Of a DNA stretch of 64,000 bases, positions 8,077 to 18,823 are shown piece after piece. Origin of the DNA: CAVPDG01 sp963702535 (GTDB taxonomy: Bacteria > Chloroflexota > Anaerolineae > Anaerolineales > UBA4823); assembly GCA_963702535.1 (NCBI GenBank), contig CAVPDG010000021.1, forward strand, positions 1-64,000, in the 5' to 3' direction. Made by a program: the position numbers and the translations under genes. Below the pieces are notes generated by a model, which saw only the letters and a program-made list of their open reading frames with translations, was not told the origin of the DNA and ran no database searches. The number at the start of each line of letters is the position of its first letter. Within the stretch, counting starts at the first letter, position 1.

Positions 8077-9950
8077 ATGCAGAAGCCAATCGAACCGCGA
8101 CCAATCTCCTTACTCGCTACCTACCGATCTTCGGGTGGCTGCCCAAGTACCAGCGCACCTGGCTGCGTACCGACCTGATTGCCGGATTGGTGGTCGTGGC
8201 GCTGTTGATCCCTGAGGGCATGGCTTACGCAGAGATCGCTGGCGTTCCCCCACAAACTGCCTTCTATGCCGCGCCGATCGGTCTGCTGGCATTTGCCATT
8301 TTCGGCACCTCACGCCAGCTCGTAGTGGCCGTGTCAGCGATCATCGCAACGATGTCGTTTGCCACGGTCAGCCTGATCGCTCCGCCAGACACTCCCGAAT
8401 TCATCCTGCTGACCGCCGCCCTGGCGGTCTTGGCGGGACTGATCTCGATCCTTGCTGGAGTGCTTAAGCTTGGAAGAGTGGCGCAGTTCTTCTCCGAGTC
8501 GGTGATGGTGGGTTTTATCACCGGACTGGCGTTGACGGTTATGGTGAAACAGGTGCCCAAGATCCTGGGCATCGAAGGCGGGCACGGCAATTTCTGGGAG
8601 CGTTGCATTGAAATCGTGCGACAATTGCCCGAGACAAGCCTGCCCACCCTGATCACGGGCGCTTTATGCCTGATCCTGCTACTCGCTGTGGAGCACTATT
8701 TCCACAAGATTCCCGCTGCACTGGTGGCGCTGGTTTTCGGCATCATCATTTCGGTCGTTTTCGGTCTGGAAGCGCGCGGCGTAGAGATTGTCGGCGAGAT
8801 CCCCGCAGGGCTGGCGCCGCCAAAATGGCCCGCGGTTGGATTGGAAAACTGGTGGCTATTATTTCCGGGCGCGCTGGGGTTGGCGCTGGTCAACTTCGCC
8901 GAAGCGATTGGTCCCGCACGCAGCTTTGCCGCGGCGCATAAGTATAAGATAGATCCAAACCAGGAGCTGGTTGGACTGGGTGCGGCGAATTTCGGGGCGG
9001 GGTTATTCCAGGGCTTTCCCATCGGATCAAGCCTGTCCAAATCGGCAGCGAATGACCGGGCGGGGGCGCGCAGCCAGATGTCAGGCATCATCGCCGCCGC
9101 TGTTACGGTGGTGGTGGCGCTCTATTTCACACAATTCTTCTACGCCTTGCCCGAAGCTGCGCTGGGGGCGATCGTGATCGTTGCGGTATCGGGGATGGTC
9201 AAGGTTGCCAAGATCAAGCACCTGTACCAGGTGCGAAGATCAGATTTCATCCTGGCGATCGTGGCGCTGCTGGCGGTACTGACCTTCGAGACGCTGGAGG
9301 CGTTGCTGATTGCGGTGGTTGTCTCGCTATTTGCCCTGGTATGGCGCGCCAGCCAGCCCAAGCTGGCAGTTTTGGGACGCGTGCCAGACCGGCTTGACTT
9401 CAGTGACAAGCACCGGCACCCAGAAAATATCACCCTGCCAGGCTTGCTGATGGTAAGACCCGAGAACGGCTTGTTCTTCGCCAACGCCGAAGCATTCCGC
9501 GAGTCGATTATTGCAGAGCTGACCTCCAACACTGAGCCGGTGAAGGCAGTGCTGCTCGACCTGGGGGCGACGACCGACCTGGACGTGCCCAGCGCTGACA
9601 TGCTGGGAGAATTGGGCGAAGAGCTTCGCAGCCGGGATGTACGTTTCATGGTCATGCACATGATCACCCCGGTGAAGCAGATGCTGGAAAGCGCTGGCGC
9701 GTTGGAGAAGATCAGACAGCAGGATATCTTCGTGGGACCGACGGAAGCAGTATTGGATTACCTTTCATCCCAATACGATGATGCAAGAATATTGGAGCTG
9801 CTACGCAGCGGTGCAATTTCGGTGCACAACCTGTTGCAAGCAAGCCTGGTCACTGCCCCTGCTGAGCGCAAGGCTGCATTGATTGCTGTAGCCGAGAGTG
9901 TTGGGAAGGGAATCGAACCGGTGGAACCAGGAAAACAGCAAAATGATTGA
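8077..9950 (+). CDS. SulP-family anion transporter with STAS domain, frame break near the start
   Basis: About 620 residues. Ten or more membrane segments begin with DLIAGLVVVALLIPEGMAYA, the SulP signature region, and a cytoplasmic STAS domain (VKAVLLDLGATTDLDVPSAD) lies near residues 470-560. After STAS a further ~60-residue tail is present. The best start is ATG 8077 behind AAGGAG. Within the first ten codons one base must be gained or lost to enter the long frame that reads TRYLPIFGWLPKYQRTWLRT. SulP proteins carry sulfate, bicarbonate or related anions. The stop overlaps the start of a second SulP gene by 8 bases. Confidence 0.85.
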
Positions 9951-11673
9951 TACAACATCTCCCAAAAACGCTTCCCCTTTGTTAACACGCATCGAAAACT
10001 GGTCGCCGGGCCTGCGCACGCTGCGGACTTACAAAAAAGCCTGGCTACCCCGCGATCTGGTGGCAGGCGCGGTGCTGTGCGCGCTGCTGGTACCACAAGG
10101 CATGGCTTATGCTGAGCTGGCTGGTCTGCCAGCGGCTACGGGATTGTACACAACCGTCGCTTGCCTGATAGCGTATGCGATCTTCGGTCCATCGCCCTAC
10201 CTGATCCTGGGGCCGGATTCAGCTCTAGGACCAATGATTGCGGCAGCCATTTTACCCCTGGCAGCGGGAAACACAGACTACGCCATCGCCCTGGCTGGCA
10301 TGCTGGCGCTGATTGTGAGCATCATTTGTATCAGCGCCGGGCTGGCTCGCCTGGGGTTCGTGGCAGACCTGATCTCAAAACCGGTGCGGGTGGGATACCT
10401 GGCAGGCTTGGCGCTGACCATCTTCGTCGGTCAGCTGCCCAAGCTGTTCGGTTATTCGGTAGACGCGGATGGGTTGATCCGAGAATTCTTAGCCTTTCTC
10501 ACAAATCTGAGCCAAACCAATCCCTGGACCCTGGCAGTCGGCTTGCTCTCCCTGTTTGTCATCCTGGGCTTGAAGCGTTGGGCGCCGCGCATCCCCGGCG
10601 TGCTGGTGGCGGTGGTGCTCTCCATCGCGGTAACTGTATTCTTTGACCTGGCAGCCAAGGGGGTGTCGACGGTAGGAACGCTACCGCAAGGGTTCCCACT
10701 GCCATCTTTCCCATCTGTAGCCCTGACGGATTTGCCCGTGCTCATCGGGACAGCTTTTGGGATCGCCCTGGTTGCCATCGGAGATACCATTTCCACCTCA
10801 ACCGGGTTTGCTGCCCGCCGCGGAGCTGAAGTGGATGGCGACCAGGAGATGTTCGGCATCGGTGCGGCGAACCTGTTTGCTGCCTTTTTCCAGGGATTTC
10901 CGGTCAGCACCAGCGGCTCACGCACGGCGGTTGCGGAGCAATCCGGAGCGAAATCCCAAATGACCGGTGTGGTTGCTGCGCTGCTTGTGCTGGCAATGCT
11001 GCTGTTTGTGCCTGGACTGGTAAGGAACATGCCGAATTCGGCACTGGCAGCCATCATTATCGCCGCCTCGCTGAGCCTTTTTGATATGGCTGAACTGCGT
11101 CATTTCTGGACTGTGAGCAGGAGCGAGTTCGTCCTGGCGCTGATCGCACTGCTAGGAGTTGCCCTGGTGGGTGTGCTGCAAGGGATCGTTGTCGCTGTGG
11201 TTATATCCGTATTCCAGCTATTTGAAAAAGCCTGGCGACCGTATACGGCTGTGTTGGGGAAAACAGCAGATCTTGCAGGCTACCACGATATTGACCATTT
11301 TCCTAACGCCATGCAAATCCCTGGGTTAGTGATCATCCGTTGGGATGCTCCACTCATCTTTGCGAATGCCAGCCTGTTCCGCAACAAGCTGCGAAAGTTG
11401 ATCGCCCAAACAGAGCCCAAGCCGGTATGGATCGTGATCGCAGCTGAGCCGATCAACGATATCGATACCACTGCCGGTGACATGTTGGTGGACCTGGACA
11501 ATGAATTAAACGCCGCCGGCATCCACCTGATCTTTGCGGAGCTCAAACTACGTGTCGTTGAGAAGGTCGAAAGATACGGGCTCCTGGAAACTCTCGAACG
11601 GCGACATTTTTACCCGACGCTTGAAGTTGCCGTTGAAGAATTCCATCGGGAAATGCAATCCCGGAGCTCGTAG
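9943..11673 (+). CDS. Second SulP-family anion transporter with STAS domain
   Basis: 576 residues, intact. The N-terminal region has DLVAGAVLCALLVPQGMAYA, followed by about ten further hydrophobic segments, then a STAS domain near the C-terminus (KPVWIVIAAEPINDIDTTAGD). ATG 9943 is chosen because it overlaps the previous stop (translational coupling) and places the usual ~60 residues before the first SulP segment. The two SulP proteins are clearly paralogues but differ throughout, so the duplication is old. Export of sulfate or sulfite made by the upstream genes, or anion uptake, are both possible. Confidence 0.9.
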   Translation: MIDTTSPKNASPLLTRIENWSPGLRTLRTYKKAWLPRDLVAGAVLCALLVPQGMAYAELAGLPAATGLYTTVACLIAYAIFGPSPYLILGPDSALGPMIAAAILPLAAGNTDYAIALAGMLALIVSIICISAGLARLGFVADLISKPVRVGYLAGLALTIFVGQLPKLFGYSVDADGLIREFLAFLTNLSQTNPWTLAVGLLSLFVILGLKRWAPRIPGVLVAVVLSIAVTVFFDLAAKGVSTVGTLPQGFPLPSFPSVALTDLPVLIGTAFGIALVAIGDTISTSTGFAARRGAEVDGDQEMFGIGAANLFAAFFQGFPVSTSGSRTAVAEQSGAKSQMTGVVAALLVLAMLLFVPGLVRNMPNSALAAIIIAASLSLFDMAELRHFWTVSRSEFVLALIALLGVALVGVLQGIVVAVVISVFQLFEKAWRPYTAVLGKTADLAGYHDIDHFPNAMQIPGLVIIRWDAPLIFANASLFRNKLRKLIAQTEPKPVWIVIAAEPINDIDTTAGDMLVDLDNELNAAGIHLIFAELKLRVVEKVERYGLLETLERRHFYPTLEVAVEEFHREMQSRSS

Positions 11674-11906
11674 GCATGCGAGGTTATGGCAGATATTGGT
11701 CATCATTGCTAAAGAGATCAATCTGGCTTTTGCATGGATCAGATCGGTTATCGAGCCGGGCAATTTCTTTTATAATAGCGTACGAATGTTGCGTACTGGA
11801 CGAAATGTATGCAACGCTCACATAACGATCGATAAGAGCCTGACAGCAAGTCAGGGAATGCTGGCATCGGTTGATCTGACTCGCTCCAATCCATGGGAAA
11901 GCCTGC
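11674..11906. promoter_or_regulatory. Intergenic region with a possible promoter
   Basis: A TATAAT hexamer at 11771-11776 is preceded 18 bases upstream by TTATCG, a poor -35. Just downstream GCGTAC occurs twice as a direct repeat (about 11779-11797). This is the only plausible promoter before the riboside operon. Evidence is weak. Confidence 0.3.
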
Positions 11907-12818
11907 ATGAATTCCGTCATCGTCGTGGGTAGTCTGAACATCGATCACGTGGTGCACACACCACGGCACCCGGAGATCGGGGAGACCATCCTGGGCAGCG
12001 ATTTCCGCACGTTCTTCGGCGGGAAAGGCGCCAACCAGGCAGTGGCTGCCAGCCGCTGTGGAGCGCCGGTCTTCATGGTGGGCAGGGTGGGCGCAGACGC
12101 GCTGGGGGACGCCATCCTGCAGAACCTGCACAAGGAGGGCATCGACCTGGCTTATTTGCAGCGGGACAGCGAAGCCGCGACCGGCGTCGCCCAGATCGTG
12201 GTCGATGACCAGGGACGCAATACGATCGTTGTGGCGCCGGGAGCCAATGGCCGGGTGACCGCGCAAGATGTGAGGCTGGCAGAAGCAGCCTTGACACCTG
12301 GCAGCCATCCTGGTGCTGCAACTGGAAATCCCACTGGAAGCGGTGGAAGCGGCGATCCAGATGGGCAGTCGAACACAAGCTGACCATCATTCTGAACCCG
12401 GCGCCAGCGCAGCCGCTGCGCCCGGTACTGCTGCGCCAGGTGGACTACCCTGATCCTAAACCAGGGCGAGCTGAAACTGCTCTCCGGCGAGGATGACAGC
12501 CAAACAGCTATCCACCGGTTACAGGAGTGGGGGTGCAGGACGATCCTGGTGACACTGGGCGAGGAGGGCGTATTGCTCGTCGAAGGGCAGACGCAGATGC
12601 ACCTGGAGCCGTACGTCGTAAAAGCCGTGGATAGCGTGGGCGCCGGAGACGCCTTCGTGGGCGCATTTGCAGCAAGCCTCGCTGAGGGCAGAAAGCCGCT
12701 GGAAGCCGCGATACGGGGCAATGCAGCCGGGGCGCTGGCAGTGACCAGACCTGGAGCGCAGAGCTCGCTACCGTATGCCGAAGAGATTGAACTGCTCGTA
12801 GGGATAAATCCTGCCTAA
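11907..12818 (+). CDS. rbsK: Ribokinase-family sugar kinase, several frame breaks
   Basis: PfkB-family kinase that would phosphorylate ribose (or a related sugar) with ATP in the cytoplasm. The N-terminus MNSVIVVGSLNIDHVV and FFGGKGANQAVAA are ribokinase signatures. The C-terminal part has DSVGAGDAFVGAF, which contains the catalytic Asp and anion hole. Between about 12300 and 12480 the sequence switches frame several times. Joined, it reads LVLQLEIPLEAVEAAI, then LTIILNPAPAQPL, then YLILNQGELKLLSGED, all expected kinase strands. The restored length of ~303 residues is normal. It heads the BMP importer/ADP-ribosylglycohydrolase cluster, which supports a role in using ribose from nucleosides. 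Confidence 0.85.
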
Positions 12819-12864
12819 GATAAGACGTAGTGAAATATCATATCACCAACACATTGGAGGAAAT

Positions 12865-13899
12865 ATGAAACAGAAATGCTATGTCCTGATCACCGCCCTG
12901 CTCATCCTGGCGATCCTGGCGGGCTGCGCCCAAGCCAGCAGCAAGCCGGATACGAAGAAAGTTGTTTATTTGATCAACGGGGCGTTGGGAGATAACGGCT
13001 TCTTCGATTCCGGCAAGCTGGGCATGGACGCCATCGCCAGCAAATACCAGCTCGAGACGCGCACCATCGAATGTAATTACGACGCCAACAAGTACGAGCC
13101 AGCCCTCCAGGCAGCCGTGGATTACGCCGACGTGATCTTCGTCATCTCCTACGGCTTCGAAGACCAGCTCAAAGCGATGGCAGACAAGTACCCCAACAAG
13201 ATCTTCGTCAACCTGGATACCGTGGTGCAGAACGACAAGAAAACCATCACCTCGGTCGATTTTATCGAAGAGGAAAGCGCTTACCTGACCGGGGTGACGG
13301 CTGGGCTGACGACGACAGAAACGGGCATGCAGAATATCAACCCGGAGAAGATCGTGGGCGTGGTCGGCGGCGATGTTGACCCGGTGATCAGCGCCTTCGT
13401 GTTCGCATACGAGAACGGCGCCCACTCCATCGACCCTGAGATCCAGGTGCTGAAGAAATCCCTGGGCGGAGCATGGGACGATTCGGCGAAGGGCAAGCAA
13501 GCCGCGCTGCAGCTCTACGACCAGGGTGCAGACGTGGTCTTCCAGGCAGCCGGCGGGGCAGGACTGGGCGTGCTGCAGGCAGCCCGCGAGCGAGAGCTGT
13601 ACGCCATCGGCGTGGACACCAACCAGAACGACCTCGAACCGGGCTACGTGATCGCCAGCGATGTAAAAAATGTCGGGACGGCCATCGAAGAAGTATTCGC
13701 CACGATCCAGGATGGCACCTACCAGCCGGGACAGGTGCTGAACTACGGCATCGCGCAGGGCGGCGTGGATGTGGTCTTCGACGCCAGCAACCAGCCGCTG
13801 CCGGCGAGCGTGATCGACCAGGTCAAAGCCATCCGGCAGCAGATCATCGACGGCACGCTGAAAGTGGAGCTGTACGGCGGGCAAGACGTCTGGCAGTAA
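12865..13899 (+). CDS. BMP-family nucleoside-binding lipoprotein
   Basis: Extracellular substrate-binding lipoprotein of 344 residues. The signal peptide ends in the lipobox LAGC. The mature part matches the basic membrane protein (BMP/PnrA/BmpA) family: VVYLINGALGDNGFFD, DVIFVISYGFEDQL, KIVGVVGGDVDPVI, and GADVVFQAAGGAGLGVLQAA. Characterised members bind purine or pyrimidine nucleosides. TTGGAGG precedes the ATG by about 7 bases. It is followed directly by the ATPase and two permeases of the same importer. Confidence 0.9.
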   Translation: MKQKCYVLITALLILAILAGCAQASSKPDTKKVVYLINGALGDNGFFDSGKLGMDAIASKYQLETRTIECNYDANKYEPALQAAVDYADVIFVISYGFEDQLKAMADKYPNKIFVNLDTVVQNDKKTITSVDFIEEESAYLTGVTAGLTTTETGMQNINPEKIVGVVGGDVDPVISAFVFAYENGAHSIDPEIQVLKKSLGGAWDDSAKGKQAALQLYDQGADVVFQAAGGAGLGVLQAARERELYAIGVDTNQNDLEPGYVIASDVKNVGTAIEEVFATIQDGTYQPGQVLNYGIAQGGVDVVFDASNQPLPASVIDQVKAIRQQIIDGTLKVELYGGQDVWQ

Positions 13900-13907
13900 C
13901 CCAGGAG

Positions 13908-15438
13908 ATGGAAGACCTCATCGTCATGCAGGACGTCCTCAAGGTCTACCCGCCCAACGTGGTAGCCCTTGACAGGGTCTCCGTCTCATTCAAAAAAGGC
14001 GAGATACACTCCCTCGTCGGAGAAAATGGAGCCGGCAAAAGCACGCTGATGAAGGTGCTCTACGGGCTCACGCCGCGCGACGCGGGGCAGATCACGTACA
14101 ACGGCAAGCCCATCCATTTTCACCAGCCTGGTGAAGCGATTGCCAGCGGGATCGGCATGGTGCACCAGGAAATCTTGCTCGTACCCGAATACTCGGTATG
14201 GGAAAACATCGTGCTGGGCAGAGAGCCGACCGCGGCGTTCAACCGGCTCGATCATCAGCGCGCCCGCCAGATGGTGAAAGAGAAAATCGACGAGTTCAGC
14301 TTCAACCTGGATCCCGACGATGTGGTGAGCGAAATATCGGTTGCTGCCAAGCAGAAGGTCGAAATCCTCAAGCTGCTCTACCGCAATGTCTCCGTGCTGA
14401 TCCTGGACGAGCCGACGGCGGTGCTGGCGCCGCAAGAGATCCCCCAGCTTTTCGACGAGCTTCGCCGCCTGCGCGCCGACGGGCGGACGATCCTGTTCAT
14501 CTCGCACCGGTTGGATGAGGTGCTCGAGCTTTCGGACCGGGTGACGGTGATGCGGCGCGGCAAGAAGATCGACACCGTGAGCGCCGGAGAAACCAGCAAG
14601 GAGGCGCTGGCGCGCAGCATGATCGGCAGGGAGGTAATCTTCTCCTCGCGGCGCACGCCACAAAAAGCGGGCGAGAAGGTGGTGGAGATCGACCGCCTGA
14701 GCCTGGTGAACGATGAGGGGCGCGAGCTGCTCAAGGATATCTCTCTCGAAGTACGCGCCGGCGAGATCGTGGGTATAGCCGGCGTAGAGGGGAACGGACA
14801 GCTCGAGCTTGGTGAACGCCATCATCGGTCTGAGCAAAGCAGACCGGGGAAAAATCGCAATCAACGGGCAGGACATCACCCAGGCGTCGATCCTGGAGCG
14901 CCGGCGCCTGATCTCGTTCGTGCCGCAAGACCGGGGCAAGATGGGTGCAGCGGTGGATGCCACGATCATGGAAAATGCGGCGATGACGCACCACCGCCTG
15001 AACCCGAAGTTCACGCGCTGGAAAGGTCTGCTGATGGATTACAAGGAAGTGAACGCCTTCAGCGCCCAGCTTGAAAAGCTGTTTTCGGTGAGCATGACCT
15101 CCAACAGCAGCCCGTTCAAGTCGCTTTCCGGGGGAAACCAGCAGAAAGTGATCGTGGGGCGGGAGTTCATGCTCAACAGCCCGTTCGTCCTGCTCGACCA
15201 ACCCACACGCGGGCTGGATGTAGGCTCGATCGAATACGTCCACGAGCAGGTGCTGCGCATGCGCGCCGAAGGCAGGGCGCTGCTGCTGATCTCCGCCGAC
15301 CTGGAAGAGCTGTTCTTGTTGGCTGACCGCATCCTGGTGATGTACCGCGGCGAGCTGGTCGCAAACCTGGCGGCAGAACAGGCGGATGTGGAAGAAATCG
15401 GACTCCTGATGCTACAAGGCAGCCGCGCAGAGCAATGA
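13908..15438 (+). CDS. Nucleoside/sugar ABC importer ATPase with two nucleotide-binding domains, one frame break
   Basis: About 510 residues, two tandem ABC domains as in the RbsA/MglA/NupA group. Domain 1 has Walker A GENGAGKST, the Q-loop region GMVHQE, and Walker B LILDEPTAVL. Domain 2 starts near residue 260 with the degenerate Walker A GVEGNGQ and has LSGGNQQKV and LLDQPTRGLD. A surplus T near 14808 breaks the frame between EGNGQLEL and VNAIIGL. The start ATG 13908 sits right behind AGGAG; ATG 13926 is an alternative. It powers the BMP-dependent importer formed with the next two permeases. Confidence 0.9.
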
Positions 15439-16473
15439 TGCGAAAAACCGTCGCTGCCCTGATCGGGATCCTGGTAGCCTTACTGCTGGGCGCGGGCATG
15501 ATGCTGCTGCAGGGCTTCAACCCACTCAGCACGTACCAGGCACTCTTCCAGTACTCCTTAGCCGGGTTTACCCCGCTGGCGACGACCCTCAAGAACTCCG
15601 TGCCGCTGATTTTGACCGGGTTATCCGCCTCGATCGCCTTTGCCGCGGGCATCGTCAACCTGGGTCAGCCGGGTCAACTGGTGATGGGCGCCCTGGCAGC
15701 CACGCTGGGCGGGCTTTACCTGCACTTGCCCGCTCCCATCCAGATCCCGGTGATGCTGCTGCTTGGGAATCGCCGGGGGTATGGCGTGGGCGGGGGTGGC
15801 GGCTGTGTTGAAGCGCTTCTTCAATATGAGTGAGTTCATCGTAACCCTGATGCTCAACATGATTGCGGACTACTTCGTCGCCTGGATGATCACGTACCCC
15901 CTGATGGACCCGGATGCTTTCTCGCCCATGACGCGGCAGATCGATCGCGCCGGCTGGCTGCCTGAAGTGGGCGGCTTCAATCTTTCGACGCTGGTGACCA
16001 TCCTGGTGGTGGTCATCGTCTGGTTCGTCTCCAACCGCTGGCGGGCTGGCTACGAATGGCGCATGAGCGGGCAGAACAGCCTCTTCGCCAGGCTAGGGGG
16101 CGTGAATACGGTGAAAAATTTTACCGCGGTCATGTTGGTGACGGGCGCCCTGGCAGGGCTGGCGGGCAGCTTGATCATCATGGCAGGACCGCACCGCTTC
16201 CTGCGCGGCTTGGGCGCGAACTACGCCTGGGATGGGATCATGATCGCCATCGTCGCCAATAACGGCATCCTCGCCACGCTGCTCTACGGCATTTTCTTCT
16301 CTGCCATCCAGACCGGAGCGCTTGGCATGGAGCTGCTGACCAACGTGCCCAGCGAGATCGTGCTCGTGCTGCAAGCCGTGCTGGTGCTGGTGATTGTTGC
16401 CAGCCGGGAGGTATTCAACCGCACGCTGGAGCGGCGCTCCACACAGCGCCAGGTGATGGAAAGGCTGAAATGA
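15435..16473 (+). CDS. Nucleoside ABC importer permease 1, one frame break
   Basis: Inner-membrane permease of the branched-chain/nucleoside type (BPD_transp_2), ~345 residues. The N-terminal frame has AALIGILVALLLGAGMMLL and SVPLILTGLSASIAFAAGIVNLGQPGQ, the conserved EAA-like region of this group. After a break near 15775 the protein continues with GMAWAGVAAVLKRFFNMSEFI and several more membrane helices. The start overlaps the ATPase stop by four bases (ATGA), and the end overlaps permease 2 in the same way, so the three are translationally coupled. Confidence 0.88.
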
Positions 16474-17379
16474 ACGTACTGACCGGGCTAATTACAGGTA
16501 TGATCACGGGGGCAACCCCCATCCTGCTGGCGGCGCTGGGAGGCTCGTTCACCTATTTCGCCGGCGTGTTCAATATCGCCATGGAAGGCATGATGCTGAC
16601 CGGAGCTTTCTTTGCTGTGTGGGGATCCTACACCTTCCACTCCTGGGTGATCGGCATCCTGTTGGCAATCCTCGGCTCGCTGGTGATGGCGTTGGTCTTC
16701 ATCCTTCTTTGCCGTGGTGCTGAAAACCGACGAGTTCATCACCGGCATCGCATTAAACCTGTTTGCGGCAGGCGCAACGGTATACCTGCTGCGCCAAATC
16801 TTCGATGTCAAAGGGGCGTTCTCCAACCCCGGTATCGTGCCGATACCGGCGGTGAACATCCCGATCATCGAGAATATCCCATTCATTGGAGAGATCCTCT
16901 CCGGGCAAAACCTGCTCGTGTACGTCGCGGCGCTCGCCACGGCGCTGTGCAGCTACCTGATCTTTCACACCAGCTTCGGATTGCGGCTGCGGGCTGCCGG
17001 CTACCAGGCAGCCTGCCTGGAATCGAGCGGGGTGCAACCCTGGAAGATGCGCACGGCGTCGCTGCTGCTGTGCGGATTGCTGTGCGGGCTGGCGGGCGCG
17101 TACATCTCCCTGGGATACGTCAACCTGTTCGTCGAGAACATGTCGGCAGGCAAGGGATGGATCGCGCTGGCAGCCATCATCCTGGTAGCTGGAAAGCCCT
17201 GGGGCATCGCCCTGATCTCCCTCGTATTTGGCTTCTTCGACGGGTTGGGGCTCTTCTTGCAAGGCACGGGCGTAGCGCCGCAGTTTACCGCTATGGCGCC
17301 GTACATCGCCACACTGGTGGCGCTCTATTTCTACTCCACGCGGAAAAAGAGCAAGAAACGGGCAGCGATCACGCCCTGA
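16470..17379 (+). CDS. Nucleoside ABC importer permease 2, one frame break
   Basis: Second permease of the BMP importer, ~303 residues. The family signature FAGVFNIAMEGMMLTGAFFA is in the first frame. A surplus base near 16712 breaks the frame after LVFIL; the other frame resumes FAVVLKTDEFITGIALNLF and carries the remaining helices to 17379. ATGA overlap with permease 1. Function follows from its partner genes: uptake of a nucleoside-like compound. Confidence 0.88.
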
Positions 17380-17408
17380 TGCCTGCCGCGTAAATTAAAG
17401 GACAAACG

Positions 17409-18808
17409 ATGCAACCGGCGTTGAAAGCCTGGCAGATCGACCGACAACTGCGCCTGAACGCCATCCCCGTCGACCGGCGCGTGCACGTCAGCCACTGGGA
17501 TGAGATGACCGATTTCCCACGCGGCGATGATCTGATCGCCCTGTTCTGGCAGGCGCGCGTACCGGGGTCAGGAGCGCCGGAGATCCCCTACGTGGAGATG
17601 GTGCAATCGCTGGCAAACCGGGGTTATGATGTCAGCCAGGCGGAGGCGCTGCTCCCCGAGGGGATCGCCCTGGCAAAGCAAAAGGATCCCGCGGCGCTGC
17701 GGGCGCTCACGGCTGAGCTGTTGGGCAGGCTCTTCAGCGCCCCAGCCATCCCTGAACACAGCTATTGGACGTACGAGCATCCTGAGAAATGGGAAGATGT
17801 AACCCAAGCGATGCAGATCGGCGAGGATATTGACGGCTATACGAAAATTAGCGACCTGGAAGAGCGCATCTATCACGGCTGGCTGGGGCAGCTCGCCGGC
17901 GGCGCCTTTGGCACCTGCATCGAAGGCTACCACACCAGCCAGATCGAAAAGGTCTACGGCGAGATCGGCGGGTATCTCACCACCCCTGAGACGATGAACG
18001 ACGATGTGGTTTACGAGCTGGTGCTGCTGGATGCACTGGAAAAACACGGGGCTGAGCTGACCTCGCGCCACCTCGCTCTGGAATGGGTGCGGCAGATCCC
18101 CTTCGGCTGGTCAGCGGAGTGGGTGGCGCTGGAAAACATGCAGCGCGGCATCCTGCCGCCCGAATCCGGGGCGTTTCGCAACCCCTACAGCGAGTTCATC
18201 GGGGCGCAGATGCGTGGCATGGTGTGCGGAATGCTGGCGCCGGCTCGCCCGATGGAAGCCGCCCGCCTGGCGCACCTGGATGGCGTGATCTCGCATGCCG
18301 CCAACGGCGTCTACGGCGAGATTTTCTCGGCGGCGCTCGTCTCCCTGGCGTTCTGCGAGACGGACTGCCAGCGGCTGATCCGGCGCGCGCTCCAATTCTT
18401 GCCCGGGAAAAGCGAATACGCCGCCGTGGCGAAATACCAGCCTGGACACGATCCAAAGCGCCGGCGATTACCGGTCGGCGTGGCAGCAGCCTGGACGAGC
18501 ATTTTCAGGAGTACAACTGGATCCACGCCTACCCTAACCTGGCAGCCGACCTGACTGCCCTGTGGCTGGGGGAGGGCGATTTTACGACCAGCTTCAAGAT
18601 CCTGGCGCACGCCGGGCTGGACGTGGACTGCAACGCCGGACTGGTGGGCAACGTGTTGGGAATTATGCACGGCGTTCCGGCAGCCTGGTCTGAACCGCTG
18701 GGCGACCTGCTCGAAACCTACCTGCCGGGCAAGGAACGTCTGTCGATCAGCGAGCTCGCCGGGAGGACAACCCGGCTGGCACGCCAGCTTACTGTTAGCG
18801 GAAACTAA
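17409..18808 (+). CDS. ADP-ribosylglycohydrolase family protein, one frame break
   Basis: About 466 residues. The family removes ADP-ribose from proteins or splits related N-glycosidic bonds with a binuclear magnesium centre. Visible landmarks are GWLGQLAGGAFGTCIEGY, the metal motif MNDDVVYELV (family (T/N)DD), and, after a frame break near 18475, DVDCNAGLVGNVLGI, equivalent to the DTDTNAA metal motif. An N-terminal extension of ~140 residues precedes the catalytic domain. Being embedded in a nucleoside importer operon with ribokinase, it may act as a hydrolase on imported ribosides rather than on proteins. AAGG lies before the ATG. Confidence 0.85.
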
Positions 18809-18823
18809 GGGAGACACCGCAAC

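Noticed and set aside
12838..13884. 348-codon open frame opposite the BMP lipoprotein
   Set aside because: Same shadow pattern; the plus strand has a clear lipoprotein with good translation signals.
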